NCBI GenBank assembly: GCA_033980235.1
Contig: CM067070.1
Span: 28,238,627 to 28,302,626 of the forward strand
Source: Diadema setosum
Lineage: Eukaryota > Echinodermata > Echinoidea > Diadematoida > Diadematidae
Length of the DNA: 64,000 bases
Direction: 5' to 3'
The stretch's first letter is position 1. Each line of letters starts with the position of its first letter. The position numbers and the translations under genes are program-made. Below the pieces are notes generated by a model that was not told the origin of the DNA, ran no database searches, and saw nothing but the letters and a program-made list of their open reading frames with translations. This document shows positions 1 through 14,626 of this stretch, piece by piece.

Positions 1-35
1 GGACATCCAAAACAGCACCACTGTCACTGTTCAGG
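1..35 (+). CDS. Gene A: 3' end of an Ig-type exon (partial)
   Basis: The window opens inside an exon. In the frame starting at base 2 it reads DIQNSTTVTVQ and ends with a lone G before a GTGAGA donor, phase 1. This closely resembles the end of the next Ig exon (KNSTELTVH plus G), so it is probably the last strand of an upstream Ig domain. Only 11 codons are visible. Confidence 0.55.
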
Positions 36-332
36 GTGAGAGTCATAAAAACTTACAATAGCATTGAAACAACAAAATGACAACAATTACTCTTAAAAGG
101 AATGTTTTTGTTTCTTTGTGTTTTATATCGTTCATAAAAAACCACATACATTTCTTCTTAATGTGTTTCTTATTTTCTTGCTTAATTTTCTCATGCAATT
201 ATTGGTCTGTCATAATTTGTAGTGTACACTTAGTTTGTTCAATGATAGAAATGACAATGACAGACGCTTGTATATGGACTATAGCCTTCATATTATATTT
301 TGATTATTTTTCATTTTTGTTTCGTTTTATGC

Positions 333-381
<49 letters not shown>

Positions 382-3300
382 TGGCTGTGGTTTGTACAGA
401 TTTAACATCCTTGCAAAGAGCCAGCGCCTTTTTTTTTTTCTCTCTCTCATCGCATCATTACTTCTTTTTGGCTGTTTCGTTCAACTCAATAATTGCTATG
501 TACATTTATTTTTCTTACTTTTTGATTGGAAATGAATTGTTCACTTATAGATTGCTCGATTTCAATTCTAAAATTGCAAAAGTTATTCAGTGTAGGAGGG
601 GGATACACAGTCACACACTCTCCCCCTTTGGTATGCCTCCATGGATTAAGACAGACGCACTTGCAGACACAAGTTACAGATAGTATGACTCAGCCATTCA
701 CATTATCATTGGATATCATTTGTTTTCCTCACTTTTTTGATTGAAAATGTTTTGAAATATGGCACCTAAAGTGCACTTTAGCTTGCTGAATTTCAATTCT
801 AAAAGTGTGAAAGTGAGAGGGGGTATGCGTGGCAGAGGATACCCCCTCCCAGCCCCTTCAGTTCACCCCCATCATAGGTGCCCATAGACTTTCACGTTAA
901 AGACGCACACGTGTAACAAAAGATGTACAGATCTCACGTGTTAACCCTTATGACCCCCAAACAGTAATTTTCTTGAGTTTTTATTTTTGTATTAATTTTT
1001 TTTTTCAAAAAGTGTGCACCACATCTTCGAATTTCACTAAAAATGGGGGGGGGGGGGGGGTGATCAAAAGTTGTCCACTTCTGGAGTGTTACAGACAACA
1101 GTAACTTATTATCAACGGACTGCAATCCTGTAGTTGATTAAGACTACCCTTATAATGAATTTCTGCATTGTTTGCAACGACTGGAATTAATTTACACAAT
1201 TCAGCAATGTTTTGCTGAACAAACAATACCAGAATCAAACGCAAAGTTGCCCTTGATTCATTACAGTTGCGTTTGATATTTGCGTAGGACATCAAACGAG
1301 AGTCTCTTCAGCAATGTACTAGCATTAAGAAGGCTTTAAAGGGGCCCCGATATCCAAATGCATGTTGATTTGTGTTGATTTATGATACCCTTAACATCAC
1401 TATTGCGCTGCAATGAATATCTAAAAACATTTATATAATTTATATAAAATATAAAATATATTTTTAACGATTTTTTCTTCTATTTTTCTTTAGATTACTT
1501 GGGAAAGTCCACAAAAAAATCCTTCCAAACCAATATTCCTTAGATGACATCATCTGTCAATCATTGCTAAAGTATTGAAATGTTTAACAAAAAAAATATT
1601 GGAATGCACGTTCCTCTCGACTCAGCTTAACTTGCATGTTAATGAGAACTACGAAATTTGTTCATGGAAATGGAATTTGAATGTTCAAAATACTAAGGCG
1701 TGTCTCTATAAATAAAACTGAAATTGGTGTTTGCGAAGTATGAAGGTCGCAGCCTGCCCAAAATTGAATGACGAATTCCCGTCGTTACATTAAATGAAAA
1801 CGTAATGATGAAACAAAATGTTGAGTTATGAAGATTGAAAACTATGAATTGAACTAATAAGGTAAAGTGTTGATGAATATCGTTTGAAGTTGAACGTCTA
1901 TTATTGCATTCGACTGGAAATATTATGAAATTAGGCGGAAAACTGTTAGGATGATATGTTTTCGAGTGAATGATCAAATTTGTTACAAGCATTAGACTTC
2001 TATTGCTATTTGCATTTTCCCAACTTAAAGGAATATTGGAAAAGTAACTAAGACTCTTGCGAGAATCTTGTCCTTTGCAGTACCCTGTCATTTAAAAAAA
2101 AAATGCAAATGCTTTGCAGTTTCGTATGTTATCATGTTGATAAAAGGAAAAAAAACATTGGGATTGATTCATGAAGGCAATGAATTTGTTAAATACGAAG
2201 CGCGATTGCTTTTCAGCAAGAAAGAAAGTGAGATAAATCTGATTGAAAAAAAATGCATGTTATATACTGATGGTAAAAAAAAAAAAAAACAATAACGTTG
2301 ATTATGACATTGATGTTTAAGCGCTCTTCTCCGTGATTTTCTCAACATGAACCGAACTAGAATTCCATATGCGGACAACACCAAGAATGACAGTATGGAT
2401 GGGGGAGACCGCTTCATTGCCATGTCAACTTCCATACACGCCTTTCCGAGTCCAGTGGCTCAATGCATCCAGTAGAGAAGTGGTGGCGAATTTTGCGGAT
2501 GGTACATTCAATGACAGAAATGTTAGATTTAGCATGGATGAAGATTTCTCACTCACAATACGGGAAGTCAATGTTCTGGACGAGGCATCCCTGACGTGTG
2601 AAGTTTTTACCTACGACTCTAGGAGTTGGAAGAACTCGACAGAGCTAACTGTACATGGTATGTGTTTGTTGTTCATGCCTTAAAATATCATTATTTTAAT
2701 GTTTGTACACACAGCAGAGCAGCAAGTTGTAGTATGAATGCTTGTTAAGGAAAGGGAAAATAATGTTATCCTCGCATGTGTCTTAAGTCCATTTTCTCTT
2801 TATCGTGTCATAAAAATTAATGCACGTGCATTGAGGGATATAGAAGGGCGTTTCCCATGTATGTGGAACATAAAACAGCATACAGATATATACCCATTTG
2901 CGCATAATATGTTTGTATTGATCTCAACATCAAATGCCGAACAAGAGTCGTTATATCCCGTGAGTTCTGCCCTTTGTTGCCTTCTCCACAGCCTATGGTG
3001 ATGGCCCCAGCTTTGAGAGATGTCAAGGAAGTGAATACTGCAGTATTGAAGTGAGAAGCAGACAATTCCAATTGTCGTGTTCAGTACGCGGAGCAAAGCC
3101 AGACGTTAATATGTCAATGGCAGTGGCCGGATCAAACTCCAATCTAACACTCCTGCCAAGCTCCTTCGAGAGACGGGAGGATGGCACCCTCGACCAAATC
3201 GTCTACGCGAACGTGTCAATGAATCCCGAGAGCAGCGAAACATTTACGTGTACTGCCAGGGGTGAAGCTGTTCACGGGATTGCAAATGCAACGATAGTGG

Positions 3301-6300
3301 TGAAAGTTAGACCAGGTAAAGATCTGATGCTCCAACTCAAGTTACTTGGTAATGTATATGATGGATGGTCTTGGAAGCAATTGCAATATCACTAGCATTT
3401 ACTTCTCAATTTGATGACTTTATCTCTGTAAATGAAAGAACTATACGTTTATGTACATCAATAAATGAATGGAACTCCGGAATAAATGAATAAAGACAAA
3501 TTAGATATATACTTGTAATAAAAAAAAAACAGTGACGAAAAAAACAAAACAAAACTAAGAATCAGATTCCTATGTTAAGATGAAACTGTAAATAGAAATA
3601 ATGAAGTGCAGGCTTGCCCAGCTGAGGATCCCCACTGTGGTGTTGTTGCAGCAAAGCGTGTAGGGGTTTGAACTGTACCAATGTAAGTGCTCACCAGGTT
3701 TACTCCTCGGTTTATGTATGCCTTGTCAAGATTTATGTATCAGTGGTGATCTTTCCCTGAAATTCATGGCGAAAGTTACTTGACGTCAATAAATAAAAAA
3801 GAGCAGGTTGGCTTCAGCAACTGTATGGCAAAACTCGTCAAGCAAAGTCGTGATTTGTGCAAATTGACAAATTGCCTCCAGTTGCATAACAACCTCTCGA
3901 GGAAAGAATTTCATGAATTTAAATAAATCCTGATTTCTTTTACATTAATCATACCATCTTATTTTCTTACATTCTTTACATTATCATCTTTGTTACAGTA
4001 GGATTTCCAAAGACTGCAATCATCGTCACAACCATTGTGCTTATTGGTACCGTCTTGAGTCTCCTGTGTTTTCTGGTCGTTAAACGAAACCGTTTGGGCA
4101 GGGAACGAGGCTATAGATATGAAAGAGGTAAGCCTATGCTAAAACTTTTATTCTTTATATTTTTTTTTAAGGGACGCTGGGCATTGTTTTGGTTATACTA
4201 CTGATAATTCTGGCAGCGGTCACTTTTCACAGGTTAAAATATTCAGCAAATAATGTAATATACGAATATTGAATACATTTTGAGGGTTTTAGCAAAAAAA
4301 CTATGGCTAATGAAAAGGCGAAAGTAACTTTGGCGAGGGCAGATCTATATCAAATTTACCATACCTGAGACTTGCCGAGGGTATAGTAATGTAATATAAA
4401 TATGCCTCGAGGGAAAGTTAATGTTCATTCTTCTCATTGATGCACTGTTTCCTAAAGCAAAGAAAGACATTGATTTTTTGTTTTATATCCCTCACGAACA
4501 TTTCACTATTGAAGAAACATGAAAAGAAGAAAAATGACAATAGCCTGATCTAGAAAATGTGTAGGTCCGATGTGACTCAAGCTTACTTTGAGCTTGTTGT
4601 ACTACATGGAGCAGAAGGATTACGTTATCCCTGGTTAACCCGACCAGACACTGTGTCGTGAACAGTGCAGTGCATGTAGATCATCGAAATCTTATATTAC
4701 TTCTTTAAAAAAAAAAAAAAAACCTAATCACACAACGATCATATCTGATCTGTTGTATCTCTACTGTAATTTTTCTTCGTTACTGCAAGAAAGCAATAAT
4801 TTGATCGATTGAGCTGGCGTGGATGGATAGCATTGTTTACCCGTTGTTAGCTAGCAGACTACGGGCACTGCAAAAACTTGAGACATTTAGATATCTATCG
4901 CATCATCGGCGATTGGCGATTACGGGGAGATCGTACATTCGAAAATGAACTACCGGTATTTAGGCAACTCTAGGTAGTAAATCATCTCCTCTCTCAGCTG
5001 CTCGTAGATTTCTATTGAATCTTCCCCGTTTTCGTGCTATGTACAATCAAAATGCAAAAAAAAAAATACCCTTTATAGGAGGGATTAATCAATTAGGTAT
5101 TATACTTTGCATTAAAAAAATTAATCCTCCAGTGATTGGTTGAAAGAGCTTCCCGTGATTACATGCATTTTCAACTATTTCAGAATATTGGTGAGTTCGA
5201 CACTCCGTGGCATGGGCGTAAATCCGGGGGGGGGGGGGGGGGGATGGGGGATACACCCCCCCCCCCCTGAAATGGAGGAGGGGGGATGGCCTGTACAATC
5301 ATCCCCTCTGAAATTTGAGGAAAAAAATGGAGGAAGCAGAAATGTGATTGTATCAATTTTGGCATATTGCATGACCTTCGTACGCCCGTCTTCAGACAGG
5401 TAACAGAACTGAACAGTATTCTATCTTTACGGATAATGTATACATAATTTTCTCAAGCGCTCGCTCACTTCGCTCGCTCGCGAAGAAAATAATATCGACA
5501 TAAGGTATGGTTCAGACGTTGACAACGTCAAATAGCATAGGCTAACATGTAAACATGGTATGACGCGAGCAACTCGGGACCATCTGCAAATTATGTAAGA
5601 AAACAAACAAACAAACAAACAATAACAAACACTAAACCTCCATAATTGAACCCCCCTCCATTTCGTGAATCATTCCTGAAACGCTGATGACTCTGATACA
5701 TGTATGGGCATACCCAGGGATGATCAGGGGCGTCGAATCTATCTCGGGGGGGGGGGGGGGCAAAGGGGCATTTGCCCCGCCCCTACGGAAATGTTGGGGG
5801 CAGAAAGATCATTTGTGACCCAAGCAATTTCCGAGATGAGGACAAATCTCGAACTTTCTATATGGAAAATGGTCCAGCTACCGCAAGAATTATGCACCAG
5901 ATCGTTGAAATGCAATCATAAATGTGCAAAAAGCTCCGCTACTGGGTCCCTTTCGATAGACCTTGTACACTTTTGAGATTGACGTATTTCCTTATTTTAT
6001 CAAAGAGTGTGCAGCAGATCGTTCACTTACAAAAAATCCCTTATATGCAGTGGTGTCGATGGAGGGGGAGGGGGATGGTTCCCCTATAAAAGTATTGGGT
6101 ACAAACATATCATTTTGCTGCTCCACTAACTCCCGCGATGTGGAAATATTTTTTTTAAACTTTTTTGATAGAATTACTAATACTGAAATTGCCCTAGTGC
6201 TTGCAACAGGTTCTGAAGCACCATCTTTTCTTTTTATGATCTTGTCCTCTATATAGCTTGTAACGTTACTTACATTATCTCTTAAGACAAAATGAAAACA

Positions 6301-9300
6301 TAATTTTCTGGAGTGAATGGCCGAATGACTTTAAGCGCAATGTTGTCAAAAAAAAATTATTTTTTTTTAATAATAATCATAATACTTATAATAATAATAA
6401 TGATAACAATAATATTAATAATAATAATAATAAGGTCTTATTTACCCGGAGTAGCCTCTTCAGTGTTGCCACTGCTCTACCAGAGGGCCCTGCCATTATT
6501 ATTACCCTAGCGTTGTCAGGTACCCATTTATACACCTGGGTCGAGAGGGACATAGTGGGTAAAACATCTTGTTCTAGGACATAAGCACTGGGCGGGATTT
6601 GAACTGGGGTCCTCCGATCGGGAGTCTGGAGTCTTATCCACTATGCCACAGCGCCCCCACATTTTTAATTACGATTCAATCGAGTCGAATCATCATCAGA
6701 GAAAAATCCTAATGCTGCTTGTTAAAACATCAATACGTCTAAAGCTGGTCTTAGCAAGAAATACAATTCAAGAAAATGTGCAAAAACAGCTTCCAATGGA
6801 TGCTTCCGAACTTGACAGAGGGTAGGTATTAATCACACATGATTCATGCTGTAACATTCTTGATCTCAACTACGAAACTGCCTAAAACCTATATGTGAAG
6901 AAAGAATGAATTGGGAAATGCTTTGTTGTTTAATAGGAATGGTGAATTTCTAAGGACAAAGAGTACACGGAGTCTAACTTTTTACTCCTGATGAAGGTTT
7001 GTAGTTTCACGAATCGACACCACGAAATAATATCTATTAATTATTCTTCACAATGACTTAAAAAGTGAAATGAGTGCAAACCTATAGAAGAGTGCTGAAC
7101 GATTACCAGACCTTTCAATAAAGAACGGCTATATTATATTACAATATTATTATTCAACCCATTTGTACCAAATGACTGAAAAATCACGGCCAATTAATAA
7201 TTAATGATAAATATAGGTGTACTGCTGCAAAAAAAAAAAAAAAAAATTATTGAAACGATTTCATTTGGAACATTTAAATACTTTTCGAATTTGTGGGTCC
7301 TTCAATTTTTTTTTAATGAGGTGGTGAATTTTCATCACTTTTTAAAGCAGATATCTGCGTCATGTTTTTCTTGTTTTCTTGTCGTTTTAGAGAGAAGGAC
7401 AGAGAACACAATTTCATAACAGTTACATGTACAAACTGATAAATTTCTATGCATTAAAGAACAACGGAAGTACATGTTTTGGGGTATACTAGACCTGAAG
7501 TTTCTTCAACCCCCCACCCGTTAAAGAACCGAATAATTGCCTTTTTTTTTTTTATATGATTGATTATTCTTAAACGTGAATAGCCTCATCGACGCCCCGA
7601 AATGGAACTCTACAGACAGAGGAACCTGCCAGACAATCAAGAGTATCCCAAATACCCGTAGGTAAGGTATACAAGTGTATAGTTCCTGGGTGGGGAGTTT
7701 GAAAGAATCGGAAGAAAAGGAAAGAAAGTACATAGATCTTGCAGATTGCAAATTTGGTGAACGTAGGGTGGTACACGGACCCATCTGACTTACAGAATTA
7801 AGGGAAATTGTGTCGCCTCTGAAACTGTTTTGCCACTCTTTACAGTCCTTGAAGAATTAAAAAAAATGCTGACAAAATTTATGACATACTTAATTTTAGT
7901 GTATTTTATGGTGTTACACATAGTTACAAATCATGATGATTTTTTTTTTTCGTAGAATTACTAATACTGAAATTGCCCTAGTGCTTGTAACAGGTTATGA
8001 AACACCATCTTGTTTTTTAATCTTGTCCTCTATGTAGCTTATTACGTTACTTGCATTATCCCTTTGCACAAAAAGAAAACATAATATTCTAGAGTGAATG
8101 GTCGAAAGACTTTAAGCGCAATGTTGTCAAAAAAAAGAAGAAGAAAGATGTTATTTGTTTTTACTCACGATTCAATCGAGTCGAATCATCATCATCAGAG
8201 AAAAATCCTGTTGCTGCTTGTTAAAACGTCATGCGTCAAAAGCTGGTCTTAGCAAGAAATACAATTCAAGAATATGTGCAAAAACAGCTTCCAATGGATG
8301 CTTCCGAACTTGACAGAGGGTAGGTATTAATCACACATGATTCATGCTGTAACATTCTTGATCTCAACTACGAAACTGCCTAAAACCTATATGTGAAGAA
8401 AGAATGATTTGGGAAATGCTTTGTTGTTTAATGGGAATGGTGAATTTATAAGGACAAAGAGTACACGGAGTCTAACTTTTTACTCCTGATGAAGGTTTGT
8501 AGTTTCACGAATCGACACCACGAAATAATATCTATTAATTATTCTTCACAATGACTTAAAAAGTAAAATGAGTGCAAACCTATAGAAGAGTGCTGAACGA
8601 TTACCAGACCTTTCAATAAAGAACGGCTATATTATATTACAATATTATTATTCAACCCATTTGTACCAAATGACTGAAAAATCACGGCCAATTAATAATT
8701 AATGATAAATATAGGTGTACTGCTGCAAAAAATTTATTGGAACGATTTCATTTGGAACATTTAAATACTTTTCGAATTTGTGGGTCCTTCATTTTTTTTT
8801 TAATGAGGTGAATTTTCATCACTTTTTAAAGCAGATATCTGCGTCATGTTTTTCTTGTTTTCTTGTCGTTTTAGAGAGAGGGACAGAGAACACAATTTCA
8901 TAACAGTTACATGTACAAACTGATAAATTTCTATGCATTAAAGAACAACGGAAGTACATGTTTTGGGGTATACTAGACCTGAAGTTTCTTCAACCCCCAC
9001 CCGTTAAAGAACCGAATAATTGCCTTTTTGTTTTTTTCATATGATTGATTATTCTTAAACGTGAATAGCCTCATCGACGCCCCAAAATGGAACTCCACAG
9101 ACAGAGGAACCTGCCAGACAATCAAGAGTATCCCAAATACCCGTAGGTAAGGTATACAAGTGTATAGATCCTGGGTGGGGAGTTTGAAAGAATCGGAAGA
9201 AAAGAAAAGAAAGTACATAGATCTTGCAGATTGCAAATTTGGTGAACGTAGGGTGGTACACGGACCCATCTGACTTACAGAATTAAGGGAAAGTGTGTCG

Positions 9301-12300
9301 CATCTGAAACTGTTTTGCCACTCTTTACAGTCCTTGAAGAATAAAAAAAAATGCTGACAAAATTTATGGCATACTTAATTTTAGTGTATTTTTTGTGTTA
9401 CACATAGTTACAAATTATGATGATTTTTTTTTTCGTAGAATTACTAATACTGAAATTGCCCTAGTGCTTGTAACAGGTTATGAAACACCATCTTGTTTTT
9501 TAATCTTGTCCTCTATGTAGCTTATTACGTTACGTGCATTATCCCTTTGCACAAAAAGAAAACATAATATTCTAGGGTGAATGGTCGAAAGACTTTAAGC
9601 GCAATGTTGTCGAAAAAAGAAAGAAAGATGTTATTTGTTTTTACTCACCATTCAATCGAGTCGAATCATCATCATCAGAGAAAAATCCTATTGCTGCTTG
9701 TTAAAACGTCATGCGTCAAAAGCTGGTCTTACCAAGAAATACAATTTAAGAAATGTGTTGCAACAACAGCTTCCAACGAATGCTTCAGAACTTGACAGAG
9801 GGCAGCTATTAAACACACATGATTCATACTGTAACATTCTTGATCTCAACTATGAAACTGTCTAAAAATGTGTATGTGAAGAAAAGATGATTGGAGGAAT
9901 GCTTTGTTTTTTAATGGGAATGATGGATTTAAAAGGACAAAGAGTACATGCCGTCTAGCTTTTTGCTCCTGATGAAGGTTTGTAGTTTCCCGAAACGACA
10001 CCACGAAATATTATCTACTGAATATTCTTTCATAATGACTTAAAGGGAAGATAAACCCAAAGAGCAACTTGAATTAAGTGAAAGCAGCAACATTAGTAGA
10101 ACACATCAGCGAAAGTTTGAGGAAAATCGGACAATCGATGCAAAAGTTATGAATTTTTACAGTTTTGGTGTTGGAACCGCTGGATGAGGAGACTACTAGA
10201 GGATATGACGTATGAGTGGACAACAATACAAAGAAAATATAAAGTAAATTCAACAAAATTTCACTTTTCTAGAATTATGAAAGAGCAATGGAGCAACCGC
10301 TTTCAGAAAGCAGGGGGAATAATTGCTACCCTTGACATATGTCAATATCAAGTTGATGTAATTTGGAATTTTCATGAAAATTTGATTTTTGTAGAATTTT
10401 CTTTATATTTTCTTGGTATTGTTGTCCACTCATACGTCATAACCTCTAGTAGTCTCCTCATCCAGCGGTTCCAACACCTAAACTTTAAAAATTCATAACT
10501 TCTGCATTGATTGTCCGATTTTCTTCAAACTTTCACTGATGTGTTCTACTAATGTTGCTGCCTTCACTCAATCTACGTTGCTCTTGGGGTTTATCTTCCC
10601 TTTAAAAAGAAAAATGAGTGCAAATGTGTTGAAGATTGCTGAATGATTACCAGACCTTGCAATAAATTACGGCTATTTATTACAAATGTATTATTGAACC
10701 CATTTGTACCAAATGACTGAAACATCACGGCCAAGTCATAATTAAAGGATAGATATAGGTCTAATGCTGCAAACATTTTATTTGGAAGATTTTATTTGGA
10801 AAAATTTAAATAATTTTATAATTTTTGGATCTTACAAAATTTGCCATGAGGTTATGAATTTTTTTTCTTGTCGTTTTTGAGACAGGGAGAGAGAAAACAA
10901 TTACATAACAGTAAAATGTTGAAACTGGCAAATTACGATGCATGGGAGCACAACGAACGTCTATATTTTGGGGTGCACGTGAACTGACGTTCCATTGACA
11001 AGGACCGAAATATGACGTTTCATTGATTCTTTCCTCCTCCCCCTTCAAACACCGAAATACTGCGGATTTTTTTTTTCATATGACTGGTTATTTCTTAACG
11101 TGAATAGTCTCATCGACGCCCAGAAATGGAACTCCAAAGACAGAGGATCCTGACAATAAATCAAGTGGATCAGAAGAACCCAAAGGTACGGTATACAAGT
11201 GCATAGTCCTTGGAAAAGATATGAGTGGTTTGAAAGACTCGAAAAAAAAAAGTACATATCAGTTCTTGGAGATTCCAAATTTGGCATACGTGGGTTGAAA
11301 TATCACTTGTTTTTGTTGTTTTTTTAATCTTGTCCTCTCCATAGCTTTTTACGTTACTTGCATTATCTCTTTGCACAAGAAGAAAACACAATATTCCAGG
11401 ATAAATGGCCGCGCTTGAAGCGATATATTGTCAAAAAGAATGTCATTTGTATTTATTCACGATTTAATCGAGTCATCGAGTCAAATCAGAATATCCTAGT
11501 GCTGCTGGCTTAAACGTAATGTGTCAGAAGCTGGTCTTACCATATAATACAATTTGAGAAAAGTAATGCAACAACAGCTTCCAACGGATACTTCAGAACT
11601 TGACAGAGGGCAGCTAAGAAACACCCATGATTCATGCTGTACATTTTTCATTTGAACTATGAAACTGCCTAAACAAGTATATGTGACCGTGCATCACAAA
11701 ACGAACAAAAAGTCGCACACACTGACTTTGTATGAGGACTGAAAAGAGGTGAAATGGGTCAACCGAGCCGATCTTGACTTTTTCATATTTTCTGAAAGAG
11801 CAAGTCTTTTTATACACTATGCTAAAATTTGGGATCATAGAACGGGCAGGAAAGTGTGTTTTTCAGCAGTTTATCTCGGACATTTTTTTTTTTTTGGCAG
11901 AATAGTGTGATTAAGTGTGTCTTTCGAGTCCCCTTTTCATTTCTTAAAAATTTGTACACTCTCTTCACTTTCAACCCCTATAACTTTTAAAAGGATGATG
12001 CTGCTGCTTTTAAGTTGGCATTAATTAAGGACAGAATGGGTTAATAGGGTATGCTCACACAGCCAACACGGCTTGAAAAGATTAAGCACTTGAATAGACT
12101 CTGTACTTCAGAGCCTCTTTTCTCAGTTCACACTTTTCCTGAGTGTGCGCCTTGTTTTCAATATTTAGATAGGTTAGGAGAGTCCATTTGGTTTGAGTTA
12201 CACATCATTTTAAAGCTTAAAGTCTGCTCTTTCAGAATATGCTTTTTGTTTGTTTTGTGAAGCAGGGTCACATATGTGGAAAAAAATATTTGAGTTATTC

Positions 12301-14580
12301 TTCTTTGTTTGATGGGAATAATGAATTTAAAAGGACAAAGATTACATGCCGTCTACCTTTTTACTCCTGATGAAGATTTCTTGTCTCAGGAATCAGTTTA
12401 CCACGAAATGATATTTGGCTAATTATTCTGTCATAACGACTTTAAAAGAAGAAAGAGTGGAAAGATAATGAAGAGTGCTGAATTATAAACAGACCTTGCA
12501 ATAAAGAACGGCTATATTTTGTGACCCCGCATTACAAAACCAACAAAAAGGTCGCCAGACATGGATTGTTCGTTCAGGACAGATTCTCAAAGAGCAGTCT
12601 CTAAGCTTTAAAACGATGTATAACTCAAGGTGGACTCCCCTTACCTGTCTAAATACCGGAAAGAAAGTACCCACTCTGGAAAAGTAGGAAACGAGAAAAG
12701 AGGGTCTGAAGTACAGGGTCTATTCAATCGCTGAATCTTTACTAAGCAGTGCTATAGCTGTGTGATGAAAGGGACAAAACACAGGATGTAAACCACCGGA
12801 GAAACAACAAAAAAGGGATTATTCTATAAAGGGATTAAGCTGAACTTGAGCGTGTTTATGAACACGATCTGTCCATGATTAATGCTAACTTTCAAAGTAA
12901 TAGCGTTATCCTTTTAAAAGTTATTAAACTTGAAATTGAAGAGTGTGCTAGGGATTTCAAGAAATGACAAGGGGCCTCTTAAACATACCTGATCATTCAA
13001 TATACTCTCCCCCAAAAAGGGTTGCATAAAAACTGCCGAAAACACACTTTCTCATTTTTGTTATGATCCCAAATTGAAGCATAAAGTAGAAGAAGGATAA
13101 CTCTTTCAGAAAATATGAAAAACTTAAGATTGACTCGATTGACCCATTTCACCTTTTAAGAGCCCTCACGTAAAATCAAGGGGTGTGACTTTTTGTTTGT
13201 TTTGAGGTGCACGGTCACATATATTATTCAACCAAATATAACGGCAAATCAATGATCAAAGGATAGACATAGGTCTACTGTTGCGATTTTTTTGCAAGAT
13301 TTCATTTGGAACATTAAAATACTGATCGAATTTGTAGATCTTGAAGAACTCGTTTATATATGAGGTTGTGAATGTTTTTTTTTTCACTTTTTGTAAACCA
13401 AAAATTGCGCCATGTTTTTCTTCTTTCTTGTTTTAGAGAGAGGAGAGGGAAAACGGTCACATAACAGTAAAATATTGCAACTGGTAAATTACGATGCATG
13501 CGAGAACAACGAACGTTTATGTTTTGGGATGTGCATCAGCTAACATTTTGAAGTTTTCTGAACGTTCTGAAAACGTTCCAAGTTCGTTTTTTGGACGTTT
13601 TGTCTAAACGTTTTGAGAATGTATGTTTGTGGAAGGTTTGCGACATATTTAAATCGTTTTATATTATACTTTTTTAAAACCAGTAAAAAGAAAATTTCGG
13701 AATTTTTAAGGACCTGCAGAAAACCTTTTGGACGTTATAGATGTCAGTAAAACCTTTTAAGAATATTCAAAACGTTCTGTGGACGTTCTGTAGACGTCAA
13801 GGAAGCAGAAGGTCTAGAAAACCTTTTTAGAAAGTATAATGTTTATTATATATTCAGTATTTTCAAAAAGAAATATAGTTATGACATTATACAGGCACAA
13901 TTTGAGATTAATGTACCCTAATCCTAACCCTATACAATGCTATCCTAACCTGTTCCTAATGTCCTACCACCTATACCTATACTACATCCTCTTCCCACTT
14001 GATGTTTCTCTATCACATTTTTTTTTATATATCAGCAAATTAATGTTGTAATGCATGAAGACATGGTTACTAAAATTAGATCACACATACCTTAATTAGG
14101 CCTATTAACATGGGAAAAGGCCTCTTCATAACACAATTTGAAATTGTTAATAACTGAATAATAACGTAGGAACAATCTTTAACACACAAAGTTTGAACCC
14201 AGCATAAATCTTTACATTTCAATGTCTTTCATCTATTTTGCACTAGTTTCCAGATGTCATATTTTCTTATTTGAATATTCATAAATAGGCATGAATATTC
14301 ATGATAAGGAAACCAACGAACACTTAGCGGACTAAACAAAAACGTTTTCTTAAACGTCCATTAAAGATGAAGTCGACGTAGCAAACCTAATAAAAATGTT
14401 TTCTGGACGTTTGTAAAAAAAACGAAGACGCAGCAAACATAATAAAAACGTTTTGTAACGTCCACTGACGTTTTTAAAACGTTTTCCAATAAAACCTGTG
14501 CTTTGCGGTAAATGCTAAAGTCCCAACTTTAACTTATGTACTTTTTACAGCCGTTCATTTTATACGAATACGTAAGGAAC

Positions 14581-14626
<46 letters not shown>

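Noticed and set aside
77..683. Open frames over the (TA)n tract
   Set aside because: Length comes from the stop-free dinucleotide repeat (YIYIYI); no motif or splice support.
5089..5403. Gly/Pro-rich proteins over 5140-5403 on either strand
   Set aside because: They are translations of long G and C runs in a repeat fragment.
6595..6659. A functional tRNA gene on the minus strand
   Set aside because: A and B boxes are present but the sequence continues into a SINE body and (TTA)n-like tail and is absent from sister repeat units, so it is a SINE head.
6780..6826. A second repeated exon in the array (QLPMDASELDRG)
   Set aside because: The only frame compatible with the gene's phase meets a TGA (AAC TTG ACA read as ACT TGA CAG), and the other copies diverge without frame constraint.
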